Source: Geomicrobium sediminis (GTDB lineage: Bacteria; Bacillota; Bacilli; Bacillales; Marinococcaceae). From it: a stretch of DNA of 64,000 bases. Position numbers and translations under genes: made by a program. Under the pieces are notes generated by a model that worked only from the letters and a program-made list of their open reading frames with translations, did no database searches and was not told the DNA's origin. The stretch's first letter is position 1, and each line of letters starts with the position of its first letter. The stretch is from positions 1-64,000 of the forward strand of contig NZ_JAFBEC010000007.1 in assembly GCF_016908595.1 (NCBI RefSeq), read 5' to 3'. Below are positions 51,325 to 60,242 of this stretch, piece after piece.

Positions 51325-52773
51325 ATGACGAAGCATCGGTTTACAGATTATCAATTAAGTGATGAAATCATTCAAGCGCTCGATCAGTTGAATTATGATA
51401 CCCCTACAGATGTTCAAAGCAAAGTGATCCCACTCATTCAACAAAAAAAAGACCTGATCGTACGTTCTCAAACAGGGAGTGGCAAGACAGCTGCTTACGG
51501 TATTCCAATTAGTGAGTTTGTGGATTGGCAAGAAAATAAACCTCAAGCCATTGTACTAACCCCAACGAGAGAATTAGCCGTACAAGTGAAAGAAGACTTT
51601 ATTAACATTGGTCGTTATAAACGAATTAAAGCTGCAGCAATTGTAGGAAAACAGCCGTTTTATAAACAGAAAAATGAACTAAAGCAAAAAACACACGTTG
51701 TCGTCGGCACACCAGGACGGATGCTTGACCATATTGAAAAAGGCACGATCTCTCTTGAAGAAGTAAAGTACGTCGTCATTGATGAAGCAGATGAAATGCT
51801 AAATATGGGCTTTATAGAGCAAGTCGAAGCCATCATTGAGGAGATGCCCACATCAAGAGTAACGATGCTATTCTCCGCGACGCTACCAGAGCGTGTGAAA
51901 GATCTTTCGGTTCAGTATATGAACACACCGACTGATGTTGAGATCAAAACGAGCGGTGTAACTACATCATCAATCGACCACACGCTCTATCAAGTCTCTG
52001 AAGACGATAAGTATTCATTATTAGAAGATGTGACGATCATTGAGAATCCAGATAGCGCAATTATCTTCTGCCACACACAAGAACGCGTAAACGAACTTTG
52101 TGATCAATTAGCAGATCAAGGCTATGACAGCGATAAAATTCACGGTGGAATGGAACAATACGATCGCTTAGATGTGATGGAAGATTTCAGGCGAGGTGAA
52201 TTCCGCTACCTTATTGCTACCGATGTCTCCGCAAGGGGCATTGATATTGATCAAATTAGCCACGTCATTAATTACGACCTGCCATCAGAAAAAGAAAGCT
52301 ATGTTCACCGTACAGGAAGAACTGGACGAGCAGGACATACAGGCAAAGCAATTTCATTTGTCACACCGTTTGAAGGCAAATACCTCAAAGAAATCGAAAC
52401 GTACATCGGCTTTAAAATCTCAAAGTCCATTGTTCCTTCAAAAGAAGCTGTCGTAAAAGCAAAGCCACAATTTCTTGATAAGCTTAACAGCGAGCCGAGC
52501 ATAAAAGAGGCTAAAAACGATAAGCTGAATGAAAATATAGTAAAACTATACTTTAATGGCGGTAAGAGAAAGAAATTAAGAGCAGTAGACTTTGTCGGAA
52601 CCATTGCCAAAATCGAAGGTGTAACCGCTGAGGATATTGGCATTATTACGATTGAAGATACGGCAACCTTTGTAGAAATCTTAAATGATAAAGGTCACAT
52701 TGTACTCGATGAAATGAAACATACAACGGTTAAAGGAAAACAATTAAAAGTCCACATCGCTCGAAATAGGTAA
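51325..52773 (+). CDS. dbpA: DEAD-box RNA helicase DbpA (YxiN-like)
   Basis: A 482-aa RNA helicase: [13 protein letters not shown] (Walker A), [26 protein letters not shown] (DEAD), [16 protein letters not shown] and [10 protein letters not shown]. The C-terminal 75 residues ([27 protein letters not shown] in part) are the RNA-binding domain of DbpA that recognises hairpin 92 of 23S rRNA, so it acts in 50S ribosome assembly. The second ATG (51325) is 7 nt from GAGG and is preferred over the one at 51319. Confidence 0.93.
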   Translation: MTKHRFTDYQLSDEIIQALDQLNYDTPTDVQSKVIPLIQQKKDLIVRSQTGSGKTAAYGIPISEFVDWQENKPQAIVLTPTRELAVQVKEDFINIGRYKRIKAAAIVGKQPFYKQKNELKQKTHVVVGTPGRMLDHIEKGTISLEEVKYVVIDEADEMLNMGFIEQVEAIIEEMPTSRVTMLFSATLPERVKDLSVQYMNTPTDVEIKTSGVTTSSIDHTLYQVSEDDKYSLLEDVTIIENPDSAIIFCHTQERVNELCDQLADQGYDSDKIHGGMEQYDRLDVMEDFRRGEFRYLIATDVSARGIDIDQISHVINYDLPSEKESYVHRTGRTGRAGHTGKAISFVTPFEGKYLKEIETYIGFKISKSIVPSKEAVVKAKPQFLDKLNSEPSIKEAKNDKLNENIVKLYFNGGKRKKLRAVDFVGTIAKIEGVTAEDIGIITIEDTATFVEILNDKGHIVLDEMKHTTVKGKQLKVHIARNR

Positions 52774-52783
52774 GGTGCTGGAC

Positions 52784-53026
52784 TACTTTAAAAGCTGTCA
52801 TTGTCCGTCATTCGTGTAGCAACAAGCGTTACTCAAATAGACACTTATTTGTGAGCAGAAACGGTTAATCGTCGCTAAGCTCCTGCCCTTTAAAGTATTC
52901 AACGATACAAAGGCTCAAGGAAAACCGAACTACATTCACCAATCTAATAATAGGCTGGTGGTTTAGTTCGGTTTTTTCTATTCGAGTACTTTAAAAGCTG
53001 TGATCATCCACCTTTAGTGATGATCA
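52784..53026. repeat. Duplicated TACTTTAAAAGCTGT and a hairpin around the dbpA terminator
   Basis: TACTTTAAAAGCTGT occurs at 52784-52798 and 52987-53001, one on each side of the dbpA terminator. The second copy runs into TGATCATC-N10-GATGATCA (53001-53026). This covers most of the gene-free stretch 52774-53077; no reading frame is supported in it. Confidence 0.5.
52921..52978. terminator. Terminator downstream of dbpA
   Basis: AACCGAACTA pairs with TAGTTCGGTT, with a CACC/GGTG inner stem and TTTTTT on the plus strand. It lies 150 nt after dbpA and faces the convergent peptidase gene. Confidence 0.8.
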
Positions 53027-53077
53027 TTTCAGTTTCATCCCCGCCTCTTTGTCGTTTTAAGCCTACAGAGTTCATCA

Positions 53078-54214
53078 CTACTTCTTAGCTGCATCAGTTA
53101 AACGCAGAAGCAGAGCTTTAAGAAATTCTTTTCTTTCCTCAAGCGATGAAATGTCCACGTATTCATCTTCTTGATGGGCATTGCCACCGACTGGACCAAG
53201 TCCATCAATTGTAGGGATGCCAATATAACTCGTTAAGTTCCCGTCGGAACCTCCGCCTGTTTTTTCGGCTTCGATGTCCCACCCCATGTTTTTGCCTACT
53301 TCTTGCACGTAACGAAGCAATTGTTCTGAGCCTTCGTCAGGAACGAAAGGTGGGCGAGAAATTCCACTTCTGGACTCGAGCTCATAAGTAATCTCTGAAT
53401 TGGCTCTTTTTGCAATTTGCGCTCGAATGAGTTTGTCGAACTGCTCCGCTTGTTCAATTGTTTCCATCCGCAAATCGATGCCAGCATAAGCATACGGAGC
53501 AATCGTATTGACCGATGTTCCTCCTTCTATTAATCCTACATTGACAGTTACACCTTCATCATAATCGGTAAGTGCATGTAGCTTCGGGATTAATAAAGCC
53601 AACTCTTCTACAGCACTTTCACCATGCCGATGGGCCATGCCTGCGTGTGATGCTTTTCCATATAAATGTAAATAGTATTTGCCCCCACCCTTGCGTGCAT
53701 TGCAGACACGTTGTTTATCACGTGTTGGCTCCAAAATGAGTGCAAATGATTTCTCTTTTGCGTGCTCTTCAATCCAAGCGCGGGAATGAATAGAACCGAC
53801 TTCTTCGTCACTGTTGAATAAGATTGCCACGTTTTCTAGCAATTCTTCTTGATGTTCATTTTTCAGCTCTACTAATGCTTGATAAAGAACAACGATGCTC
53901 GCTTTCATATCAAAAACTCCAGGACCATATGCGTATTGTTCATCTTTAGAAAATGGACGAACATTCACAGTTCCTTCTTTAAAAACGGTGTCCATATGCG
54001 CAAGTACAATGATTTTAGCGTCTTTAGCACCTTTATAATAACCAACTAAATTGTTCCCTCGGTCTTGTTGTACATCTTCAGTAATGTCAAAACCTAAATC
54101 GGAAAACCATTGCATCAACGTCTTACCGACGCGATCAATACCTTGCTTATTGTACGTACCACTTTCTTGGTTCACGAGAGTTTCTAACCGATGTAGCATC
54201 CCATTTGTTGGCAT
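53078..54214 (-). CDS. M20-family metallopeptidase (carboxypeptidase G2-like)
   Basis: A 378-aa cocatalytic zinc hydrolase: VLAHMDTVFKEGT (metal His and catalytic Asp), GPGVFDMKASIVV, LFNSDEEVGS (catalytic/metal Glu), LILEPTRD, KASHAGMAHRHGESAVEEL dimerisation domain, and the C-terminal TGGGSDGNLTS. It probably removes C-terminal amino acids or hydrolyses N-acyl amino acids. The ATG at 54214 has GGGGGAG upstream. It follows a peptide-binding protein gene by 35 nt, suggesting a role in peptide use. Confidence 0.88.
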   Translation of the reverse strand: MPTNGMLHRLETLVNQESGTYNKQGIDRVGKTLMQWFSDLGFDITEDVQQDRGNNLVGYYKGAKDAKIIVLAHMDTVFKEGTVNVRPFSKDEQYAYGPGVFDMKASIVVLYQALVELKNEHQEELLENVAILFNSDEEVGSIHSRAWIEEHAKEKSFALILEPTRDKQRVCNARKGGGKYYLHLYGKASHAGMAHRHGESAVEELALLIPKLHALTDYDEGVTVNVGLIEGGTSVNTIAPYAYAGIDLRMETIEQAEQFDKLIRAQIAKRANSEITYELESRSGISRPPFVPDEGSEQLLRYVQEVGKNMGWDIEAEKTGGGSDGNLTSYIGIPTIDGLGPVGGNAHQEDEYVDISSLEERKEFLKALLLRLTDAAKK

Positions 54215-54249
54215 GTTTCTCCCCCACTTTCTCACCGTGTTCAATTGTC

Positions 54250-55812
54250 TTAATCCTCATCAATACTTACATTCCAAAGAATTGGACCGATTAGATCCGA
54301 ATAGCCCGATACATCATCAGAAATCGCGAGTAACGCTTGAATGTTACCAATCTTTGCGACAGGCAGGTCGTCCCACACTTCTTGTTGCAAATCATCAATG
54401 TAAGGTGTAGCCGATTGCAATGAATCTGCTTCTGTAATGAAGGCTAAGTTCTCATCAATTGTTTCATTGTTCGTCCAACCTGGATAATCAGAAGTCGATG
54501 CTAAAAACGGATATTGATGAAACGTGGGCCGAACGGCAAAGCTTACAGCAAATACGTCAAAGTTATTTTCATCTGTTCGTAACTCTTGTACGGTCGGCCA
54601 ATCATACACGTCCAATGATACGTTAAAGCCTATATCTTGAAGGGCTTGTTGAGCAACGACGGCCATATTGTATTGTTCTGGATAGTCTCTCGTCGTTAAA
54701 ATTACGACTTCCTCACCGTCATAGCTCGATTGTTCAACGAGCGCTTTAGCTGCTTCAACATCAAATGTGTCATAAATATCTGAGCCTTCCTCAGAATACC
54801 AATCACTTTGACTTGGTAATGCTAGCGCCGAATCTAACTCATAGAAACGATTGTCTCCATAGGATGCAATTAATAAATCTTCATAGTCGATCGCCATATT
54901 AAACGCTTGTCGTAAATCAAGGTCTGTGAAAATACCTGCTTTATTGTTAAACACAAATGAATAAATGCCCCCATCACTAAAAAACGACTGAACTCCATCT
55001 GCTGCATCAATTTGATCAATACTATCTGCGGGAATGCTAAAACCGATGTCATATTCTCCAGTTATCATTCCAGAAACTCTCGTTGATTCATCGGTTATGT
55101 AATGAAAATAGACGTCATCAACGAGTGCTTCTTTCCGCCCTGCTAAACCACTCGGTTCTTCGTCACGAGATTGATAGTCATCAAACTTCGTTAAATGTGT
55201 GTGTTGGTCCATTCGCCATTCTTCCAATTGAAAAGGTCCGGTACCAATATGCTCATCTACCCCATCAGCACCTGCAGCATCTGCTACTTCTTTCGGCATA
55301 ATTCCAGGGAACGGAGCAGTATCTGCTAAAATATTCGGCACTAAAATCGAAGGCTCATCGATGGTTAGCGTAACCGTATACGGATCAACTTCTTCAAAAC
55401 TTGCGTTTTGCAAATTTGCTTGTCCTTGTGTTGAATGGTCTAACCACTTTTGCATGGAAGCGACTACATCACTCGCTACCATCTCTTCACCATTGTGAAA
55501 CAACACACCTTCTCGTAATTGGAACGTGTATGTAAGTCCATCATCACTCACTTCATAGTCTTCAGCTAGTGAAGGAACAACTTCATAGTCTTCATTCAAA
55601 ACGAGTAATTGCTCGTAAATTTGTCTGGAAACGTCTCGGGTCGCTTGATTCGTTGTTAAGTGAGGATCAAGTGTTTGTGGATTTGCGCCGTACGCAATAT
55701 TAATCGTACCCCCTTCTTGCTCACTTTCTGTCGTCGTTGCTTCATCGTTATTGCCGCAAGCAGCAAGCATTAAGGTTGCAAGTAATCCTAAATAGATGTG
55801 TCGTTTTCCCAT
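54250..55812 (-). CDS. Oligopeptide ABC transporter solute-binding lipoprotein (SBP_bac_5)
   Basis: A 520-aa exported binding protein. The lipobox is LMLAAC at about residue 20. Family marks: NIAYGANPQTLDPHLTTNQ, EDYEVSDDGLTYTFQLREGVLFHNG (two parts, residues about 85-110), LDLRQAFNMAIDYEDLL. It resembles OppA/DppA-like proteins. No permease or ATPase genes are beside it, so it is an orphan receptor or uses a system elsewhere. GGGATC precedes the ATG. Confidence 0.88.
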   Translation of the reverse strand: MGKRHIYLGLLATLMLAACGNNDEATTTESEQEGGTINIAYGANPQTLDPHLTTNQATRDVSRQIYEQLLVLNEDYEVVPSLAEDYEVSDDGLTYTFQLREGVLFHNGEEMVASDVVASMQKWLDHSTQGQANLQNASFEEVDPYTVTLTIDEPSILVPNILADTAPFPGIMPKEVADAAGADGVDEHIGTGPFQLEEWRMDQHTHLTKFDDYQSRDEEPSGLAGRKEALVDDVYFHYITDESTRVSGMITGEYDIGFSIPADSIDQIDAADGVQSFFSDGGIYSFVFNNKAGIFTDLDLRQAFNMAIDYEDLLIASYGDNRFYELDSALALPSQSDWYSEEGSDIYDTFDVEAAKALVEQSSYDGEEVVILTTRDYPEQYNMAVVAQQALQDIGFNVSLDVYDWPTVQELRTDENNFDVFAVSFAVRPTFHQYPFLASTSDYPGWTNNETIDENLAFITEADSLQSATPYIDDLQQEVWDDLPVAKIGNIQALLAISDDVSGYSDLIGPILWNVSIDED

Positions 55813-55908
55813 AACGATCCCAGCTTTCGTTTGAATTGTTTAAATATAAATAGTATATAAACAATAAAACAGACAGTCAATATAATTCTTATAAGTTTAC
55901 TTTGTTTT

Positions 55909-55940
55909 ATAGTTTAGTAAAGGTCTTTAGGCTAAACTAT
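55909..55940. promoter_or_regulatory. Inverted repeat ATAGTTTAG-N14-CTAAACTAT
   Basis: A perfect 9-bp inverted repeat 97 bp before the binding-protein gene. Candidate operator or 5' UTR hairpin. Confidence 0.4.
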
Positions 55941-56416
55941 AAAAGAGTTGCTTTATGAACAAGCGATCATCATCGTTTCAATCAAAGAACTAAAGTCGAA
56001 TAGTCACCTTTTAATGCATCTCTACATTCGAGCTTACGAAATGATATTTCATGCTATTCCTCCATTGATTTATTAAAAGAAAGTCAAAAAAAAGACGTCA
56101 CCTGTAGCGTACAAACTAACGACTCCTTTTTGTCTTTTTAATTGTCCAATCATAATACCTGCACTCTTTTGTAATGCCTATACTCTGAATCCTCAAAAAT
56201 GCATGTTCACTATTGATTGGTGCTCATGCTCGATATATTTTACCTTGTTCATTCTCGGACTCTTTCCCTTTCGCGGGCATGGAAAATTCTGTTTAATCAT
56301 CACTGTATCCAATAGATTAGCAAAGCCGCTCTCACAAGTACAGGAAAATGCTCCTGCGATGAACCTGATCTTGAACCCACTACATCAAAAGAGTCATTTA
56401 AACCGTTAAAAGACGT
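55941..56416. other. Gene-free stretch
   Basis: I see no supported gene here. The open frame at 56203-56409 (plus) has no ribosome binding site and an uncharacteristic composition. A short AAAAAGACG / GTCTTTTT pair lies near 56092-56138. Confidence 0.5.
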
Positions 56417-56438
56417 AAAAAAACAGTCTTTCTAGACT
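56417..56438 (-). terminator. Short terminator after the surface-protein pseudogene
   Basis: AGTCT-TTCT-AGACT (5-bp stem) followed by seven T on the minus strand. Weak stem but a good T tract. Confidence 0.45.
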
Positions 56439-56449
56439 CATTTATCTTA

Positions 56450-57404
56450 TTACCTTGATTTTCTTTTGATAGCAAATATGCCACCGATAAGACCACCTAC
56501 AACCAATAAAACACCAAGCCCCCATGCAAATCCATTAGTACTACTCATTGTAGTATCGTTCGTAGGTGCTGCTTGCACGGATTCTTCAGTCGTCGCAACC
56601 GCAGCGTCATCAGAATCTGCATTGCCTGTGGTTGTCGCTGCATCTTCATCAGCGTCATTACCATCATTTACCTCGCTCTTATCCTCACCGCTTTCGGTGT
56701 CGTCGCTCGGTACCTCATCTTCGATCAGTGCTGTAACACCTGAGGCAACGATATAAACCTCAATCACATCGCCAGCAGAGGAGTTCGGGAAGTATTGCCT
56801 AAAGGTATTGCCAGAGATATGTTCTAGTCAATTACTTTCATTATCGATGATGTCTCCTTCTTGGAACGCAAATACTTGGTCTACATCACCCACAGTTTCA
56901 ACACCTAATGTAACAATGTCTTCGCCATCTGAAGTCGCATTTTTTCTATAGTCTAACGATGTTTCGTCCTTAATGGCCTTCTTGATGGTTTCGTCGCCGA
57001 TGTCTGATCCAACAACATCCTTTTCAGGATCTGATGGTTGAACTTCTACAGTTACAGGTGTCTCACGAGGCAAACCACTTCCAGCAAATAAAAACTCTAA
57101 CGTATCGCCAGCTTCCAATTCAGCATAACTAGGTATAACCATTGAAAACTCACCGTTATCATTCACGTAAGGATCAACTTCCGTGCCGTCAAAAAAAAGT
57201 ATGAGTGTTAAGTCAGGATTCATCGTTCCATTGTAAATGACTGTATTCTCATGAAGGTCAGGTAAATCCAAGTTCTCATTTACGATGCCGTCAAAATCCG
57301 TGGCTTCGTCGTCGTTTGCCAAGGCTAGGGAAGGGGTTGTTAAGATAAGCACTAATGTAGACACCGGAATAAATATTATAGGAGACTTTTAAGAATTCTT
57401 TTGT
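56450..57404 (-). pseudogene. Surface protein gene broken by an in-frame TGA
   Basis: Two frames, 57364-56828 and 56827-56450, are in the same phase and separated only by a TGA at 56828-56830: the upstream part ends DIIDNESN, the downstream part continues LEHISGNTFRQYFPNSSAGD. Joined, they give an exported protein of about 305 aa with a Ser/Thr/Asp-rich stalk and a C-terminal anchor helix plus IKRKSR but no LPxTG. At the 5' end AGGAGGTGG lies before a stretch that needs a one-base shift near 57390 to add a basic start to the signal peptide (SPIIFIPVSTLVLILTTPS), and no ATG/GTG/TTG is at the right place. So several lesions are likely. Function unknown. Confidence 0.7.
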
Positions 57405-57871
57405 AAGCGATTTGAACCACCTCCTACAAAAAAATACCCTACTTTCAGACTGTATTAAACCTTCACTTCTTGAGATTAGCTTCTAAGCCTGTGTATTTGA
57501 GTTTGTCTACGTCGCCTTCCTTTTTCTAGATGCTCTGTACAACTCTGTCTCCAAGGAAGTCTCATCTTCGTCTGCCCTAAAGAACACCCTGACATTAGCA
57601 CAAACAATAGCCTGCCCCTATAACGCACTCACACAATACACTTATCTTCTTTGTAAGTGAATGAAAAGCATTTCATTATAGCGACAGCATTGGTTTTTTG
57701 TATGACTGCAAACAGTTTTTGGCTCCATATAAGAGAGAATTCGTCCGGTTCATTGAGGCGAGGATGTGCTGCTCAACTGCGAATGTGAAACCATACCCGT
57801 TGACAATTCTTTAATGGTTTCTACTCTAACTATAAACGACTATACTAGTCATATTAATGGATAAATCTGGA
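57405..57871. other. Gene-free stretch
   Basis: 467 nt with no supported frame. It contains TTGACA at about 57800 and the inverted repeat GACTA-TAC-TAGTC (57838-57850), which may belong to the promoter of the decayed gene that follows. Confidence 0.45.
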
Positions 57872-58221
57872 GTGATCATTATTGAAAGTTTAGTATCGAC
57901 CATCATTACAACGACCTGAGCACTCGTTGCTATTTTAGGTGGATTCCTCGTAAGTACAATTTTGCAGATGACGAGCCACCATGTAGCACTTCGATTTAAG
58001 CTAGAAAATATTCAACGCCAAAATGCAAACGATCAGGAAACCAAAACGAAATGCTTTAAGCTTATTCTACCTTCAGCTAACATTATTGATTCTCTGTCTT
58101 TATTGCTACATCATTAAGACCAGCATCGTTTCGTAAATCCGCAGATTGATCTTGCAGTGAACGGGTACCAACACATAGAAAAAGGTACGGAATTTCAAAT
58201 GAGGGGTTGCTACTCAAATGA
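57872..58221 (+). pseudogene. Decayed single-span membrane protein gene
   Basis: From the GTG at 57872 the frame reads VIIIESLVSTIITTT, stop (TGA), then ALVAILGGFLVSTILQMTS and a soluble helix; a second stop (TAA at 58115-58117) is followed in the same phase by DQHRFVNPQIDLAVNGYQH. One base shift near 58200 then gives EGLLLK and a TGA that overlaps the next ATG (ATGA). The restored protein would have one N-terminal helix and about 115 aa. At least three lesions. Confidence 0.6.
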
Positions 58222-58421
58222 CCGTAAAACAATTATTAAGAACATTATTCATCCTGGCTTCCACATACCTTGTCATAAGATCTATTCTCCTCTTAGGAGC
58301 ATTCAGAGCCGTACAATCTACGGCATTTGAGATCCTTGTTTTTATTGGGGCAATCGCCCTAGCAATTGTTGTGTATGGGGGTTACTTAGCCATTAAAATT
58401 CAAAGACGTAGCAACGACTAG
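58218..58421 (+). CDS. Small two-span membrane protein, 67 aa
   Basis: MTVKQLLRTLFILASTYLV begins the first helix, AFEILVFIGAIALAIVVYGGY is the second (about residues 36-56), and the end is basic (KIQRRSND). GAGGGG lies 13 nt upstream, rather far. Its ATG overlaps the restored stop of the preceding pseudogene, so it was once the second gene of an operon. Not recognised. Confidence 0.5.
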   Translation: MTVKQLLRTLFILASTYLVIRSILLLGAFRAVQSTAFEILVFIGAIALAIVVYGGYLAIKIQRRSND

Positions 58422-58554
58422 ACTAATTGATGAATACACTTTTTCTTTTTTTGTCCTTATGCTTGGAATACCTAGATGTGATTTCTTCCAAGCGCTTTTA
58501 AAAATCTATGTTGGAGTAGCTACGCTACTCATCCTGATAAAAAGAAAAACGACT

Positions 58555-58583
58555 ATTAAAAAAGGAGTCCAAATGGACTCCTT
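58555..58583 (-). terminator. Terminator of the sigma-factor/repeat-protein operon
   Basis: AAGGAGTCC-AAAT-GGACTCCTT (9-bp stem) followed by six T on the minus strand. A partial second copy of this hairpin lies at 58872-58886. Confidence 0.65.
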
Positions 58584-58703
58584 AGATTGTCGAAAAAGTG
58601 CTGTTCTTATATAAATGAAGTAGAGAGTTAATGAGCTTGTAGATTTTAAAGTATTGAAGTTATACATTTTACTTTTGCTTTTACAAACTCAATATGCTGT
58701 ATA

Positions 58704-58816
58704 AAAGCGGCTGTCGTGGCGAAGACGCCTGCGGGAGTAGCGTTAGCCGAAGATCATCGTGCGAAGCACGATAGCTGAGGCAACGCCCGCGGCAAGCGTA
58801 GCCACAGAAGCCGCTT
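58704..58816. repeat. GC-rich imperfect palindromic repeat, about 113 bp
   Basis: Starts AAGCGGCTGTCGTGGC and ends GCCACAGAAGCCGCTT, so the ends pair; inside are CGCCTGCGGG, GCGTTAGCCGAAGATC, the hairpin ATCGTGC-GAA-GCACGAT, AGCTGAGGCAACGC and CCGCGG. GC content is far above its surroundings. It has no reading frame. It resembles intergenic palindromic repeats I have seen in alkaliphilic Bacillus genomes. It lies in a 499-nt gap (58422-58920) with nothing else but terminator copies. Confidence 0.7.
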
Positions 58817-58920
58817 ACTCATCTACGAGTACACTTTTAGTCCGTTTAAGTTTCTCAACAGCCTGAGAAGCCCAAATGGACTCCTTTTTTATGCTAGACC
58901 TGTAACTCAAATGAATGAAC

Positions 58921-59037
58921 TTACGATCGCTTACGCTTCTGTTCACGGTGCCACTGTGCTAAATGGTAATGGCGCTTTTGCTCTTCTTTTGATTGTTTGC
59001 GAAAATGGTTGCGTAGTTCTTCATGAAAGTCTTTCAT
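58921..59037 (-). CDS. Small basic protein, 38 aa
   Basis: MKDFHEELRNHFRKQSKEEQ, ending QWHREQKRKRS. Very rich in His, Arg, Lys, Glu and Gln; predicted to be a single helix. Its ATG overlaps the stop of the upstream repeat-protein gene by 4 nt (ATGA), so it is the third gene of the sigma-factor operon. Too short for most gene finders. Function unknown; nucleic acid or sigma-factor binding would fit the charge, but this is a guess. Confidence 0.6.
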   Translation of the reverse strand: MKDFHEELRNHFRKQSKEEQKRHYHLAQWHREQKRKRS

Positions 59038-60230
59038 AACTTTAACACCCCCACGTTCCCTGTTCCTTCCTCTTTCTCGGATTGCAGTTTGCCTTCGTTT
59101 ATTTCAAGTTTTTGCTTAATCGTTAGCTGTATCTCTTTTGGAGCAATGAGTGTCCCAAAATGATAGATCGTATCAATTCGTTCACGTATCATGTCGGCAG
59201 TGACATTTTCAGCGAATGTTAACTCTCCTCCATTCACAACAATAACAGCGACTGCTTCTTGCAAATTCAAAAATGCTGTTTCATCCCACAACTCATTTTT
59301 CTCAACGACAAGGTAAGGTTCATCTATAGCTAGAATCTCAGTATCGAGCGTATCGACAATTTCATACAGTAAATCTTCACTTTCAGATGAAGTCACGATA
59401 AAAGAAGATGAATGGATATTGCTAATGGAACGCTCAATCGTGTCACGTTTTAGTGCATTCATGTAAAGCGGATGTTCTGTATATAACTTCTTTTGTTTCC
59501 AGCTTTGCAGTTGTTTTTCTTTCATGCGTAGTGCACGGTCGATGACCGTGTAATCATCTGGAATAACTGTCATTTGGGCTGAAGAAGATTGACTAATCAA
59601 TGGCGATAGATGCGCAACCATATGCTCTCGTAATTCAATAACCCCTTTCACTTGTAGCTCTTTTACATGAACGAGTTGATCTTCTGTAACACGTTCATCA
59701 ACTTGTAAGATCCCTTTTACATTAAGTGTTGTTGGTTTTTTTAAGCTTTCAAGAAATGATGGAGTTAGTTTAAAGACACCCTTTTTGTGGATTGGCTTTT
59801 CAGCGTCTTGATCATACGTTTTCATTTTACCGCCGCCACTCGTCATGACGCTTTGAACGGCTCCATATAAATGGTGCGGAACGCTCACATCGCCACAATA
59901 CTCAATATCTTCAATCTTCTCTTTAAGCAGCTCAGCTTCTACATCATAAGCAATGACCACTTCATCAGCGGTTAACGCACGTAATGATGGATCGAGTGTT
60001 TCTAAAAATGCTTGATTAATTTCTAACGTTTCTGTATAAAGCTGATAACCTTCTTTTATTTCTATAACCATGCCTAAATTCCCTAAAGGCAATTGATGTA
60101 AAAGTGGCAACGTCGACGTTGAAACGATGGCAATACCGACATTTCCTATGCTCTTAATTTGTTGAATTGACTTCTCTGTGCTATTTCGCAAATCCAAAAT
60201 CCCTACATTTCCAATAATTGATGTTTTCAT
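59034..60230 (-). CDS. Unrecognised repeat protein next to an ECF sigma factor, 398 aa
   Basis: I do not recognise this protein. It has no signal peptide or membrane helix. Four GNxG turns followed by hydrophobic beta-like strands occur: SIIGNVGILDL (5-14), SIGNVGIAIV (28-36), LGNLGMVIEI (49-58) and, at the very end, TGNVGVLKL. Three degenerate 45-residue units are visible at about 91-136, 168-212 and 332-378, with the pattern hxGxLxxxExVTxxxhxxxhxxhxxxGxhxxPxxh. The middle (residues 225-300) differs. AAGGAGAGGG precedes the ATG, 12 nt after the sigma gene. Context suggests a regulator or effector of that sigma factor. Confidence 0.7.
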   Translation of the reverse strand: MKTSIIGNVGILDLRNSTEKSIQQIKSIGNVGIAIVSTSTLPLLHQLPLGNLGMVIEIKEGYQLYTETLEINQAFLETLDPSLRALTADEVVIAYDVEAELLKEKIEDIEYCGDVSVPHHLYGAVQSVMTSGGGKMKTYDQDAEKPIHKKGVFKLTPSFLESLKKPTTLNVKGILQVDERVTEDQLVHVKELQVKGVIELREHMVAHLSPLISQSSSAQMTVIPDDYTVIDRALRMKEKQLQSWKQKKLYTEHPLYMNALKRDTIERSISNIHSSSFIVTSSESEDLLYEIVDTLDTEILAIDEPYLVVEKNELWDETAFLNLQEAVAVIVVNGGELTFAENVTADMIRERIDTIYHFGTLIAPKEIQLTIKQKLEINEGKLQSEKEEGTGNVGVLKL

Positions 60231-60242
60231 AATTCCCTCTCC

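Noticed and set aside
53001-53026. TGATCATC hairpin as a terminator of dbpA
   Set aside because: It has no clear T tract and lies past a much better terminator at 52921-52978.
56203-56409. 68-codon plus-strand frame
   Set aside because: No ribosome binding site, no family resemblance, Cys-rich odd composition; treated as chance.
56828-56830. In-frame TGA as a selenocysteine codon
   Set aside because: No selenocysteine-type hairpin was seen, the protein is an exported stalk protein, and other lesions in the same gene point to decay.
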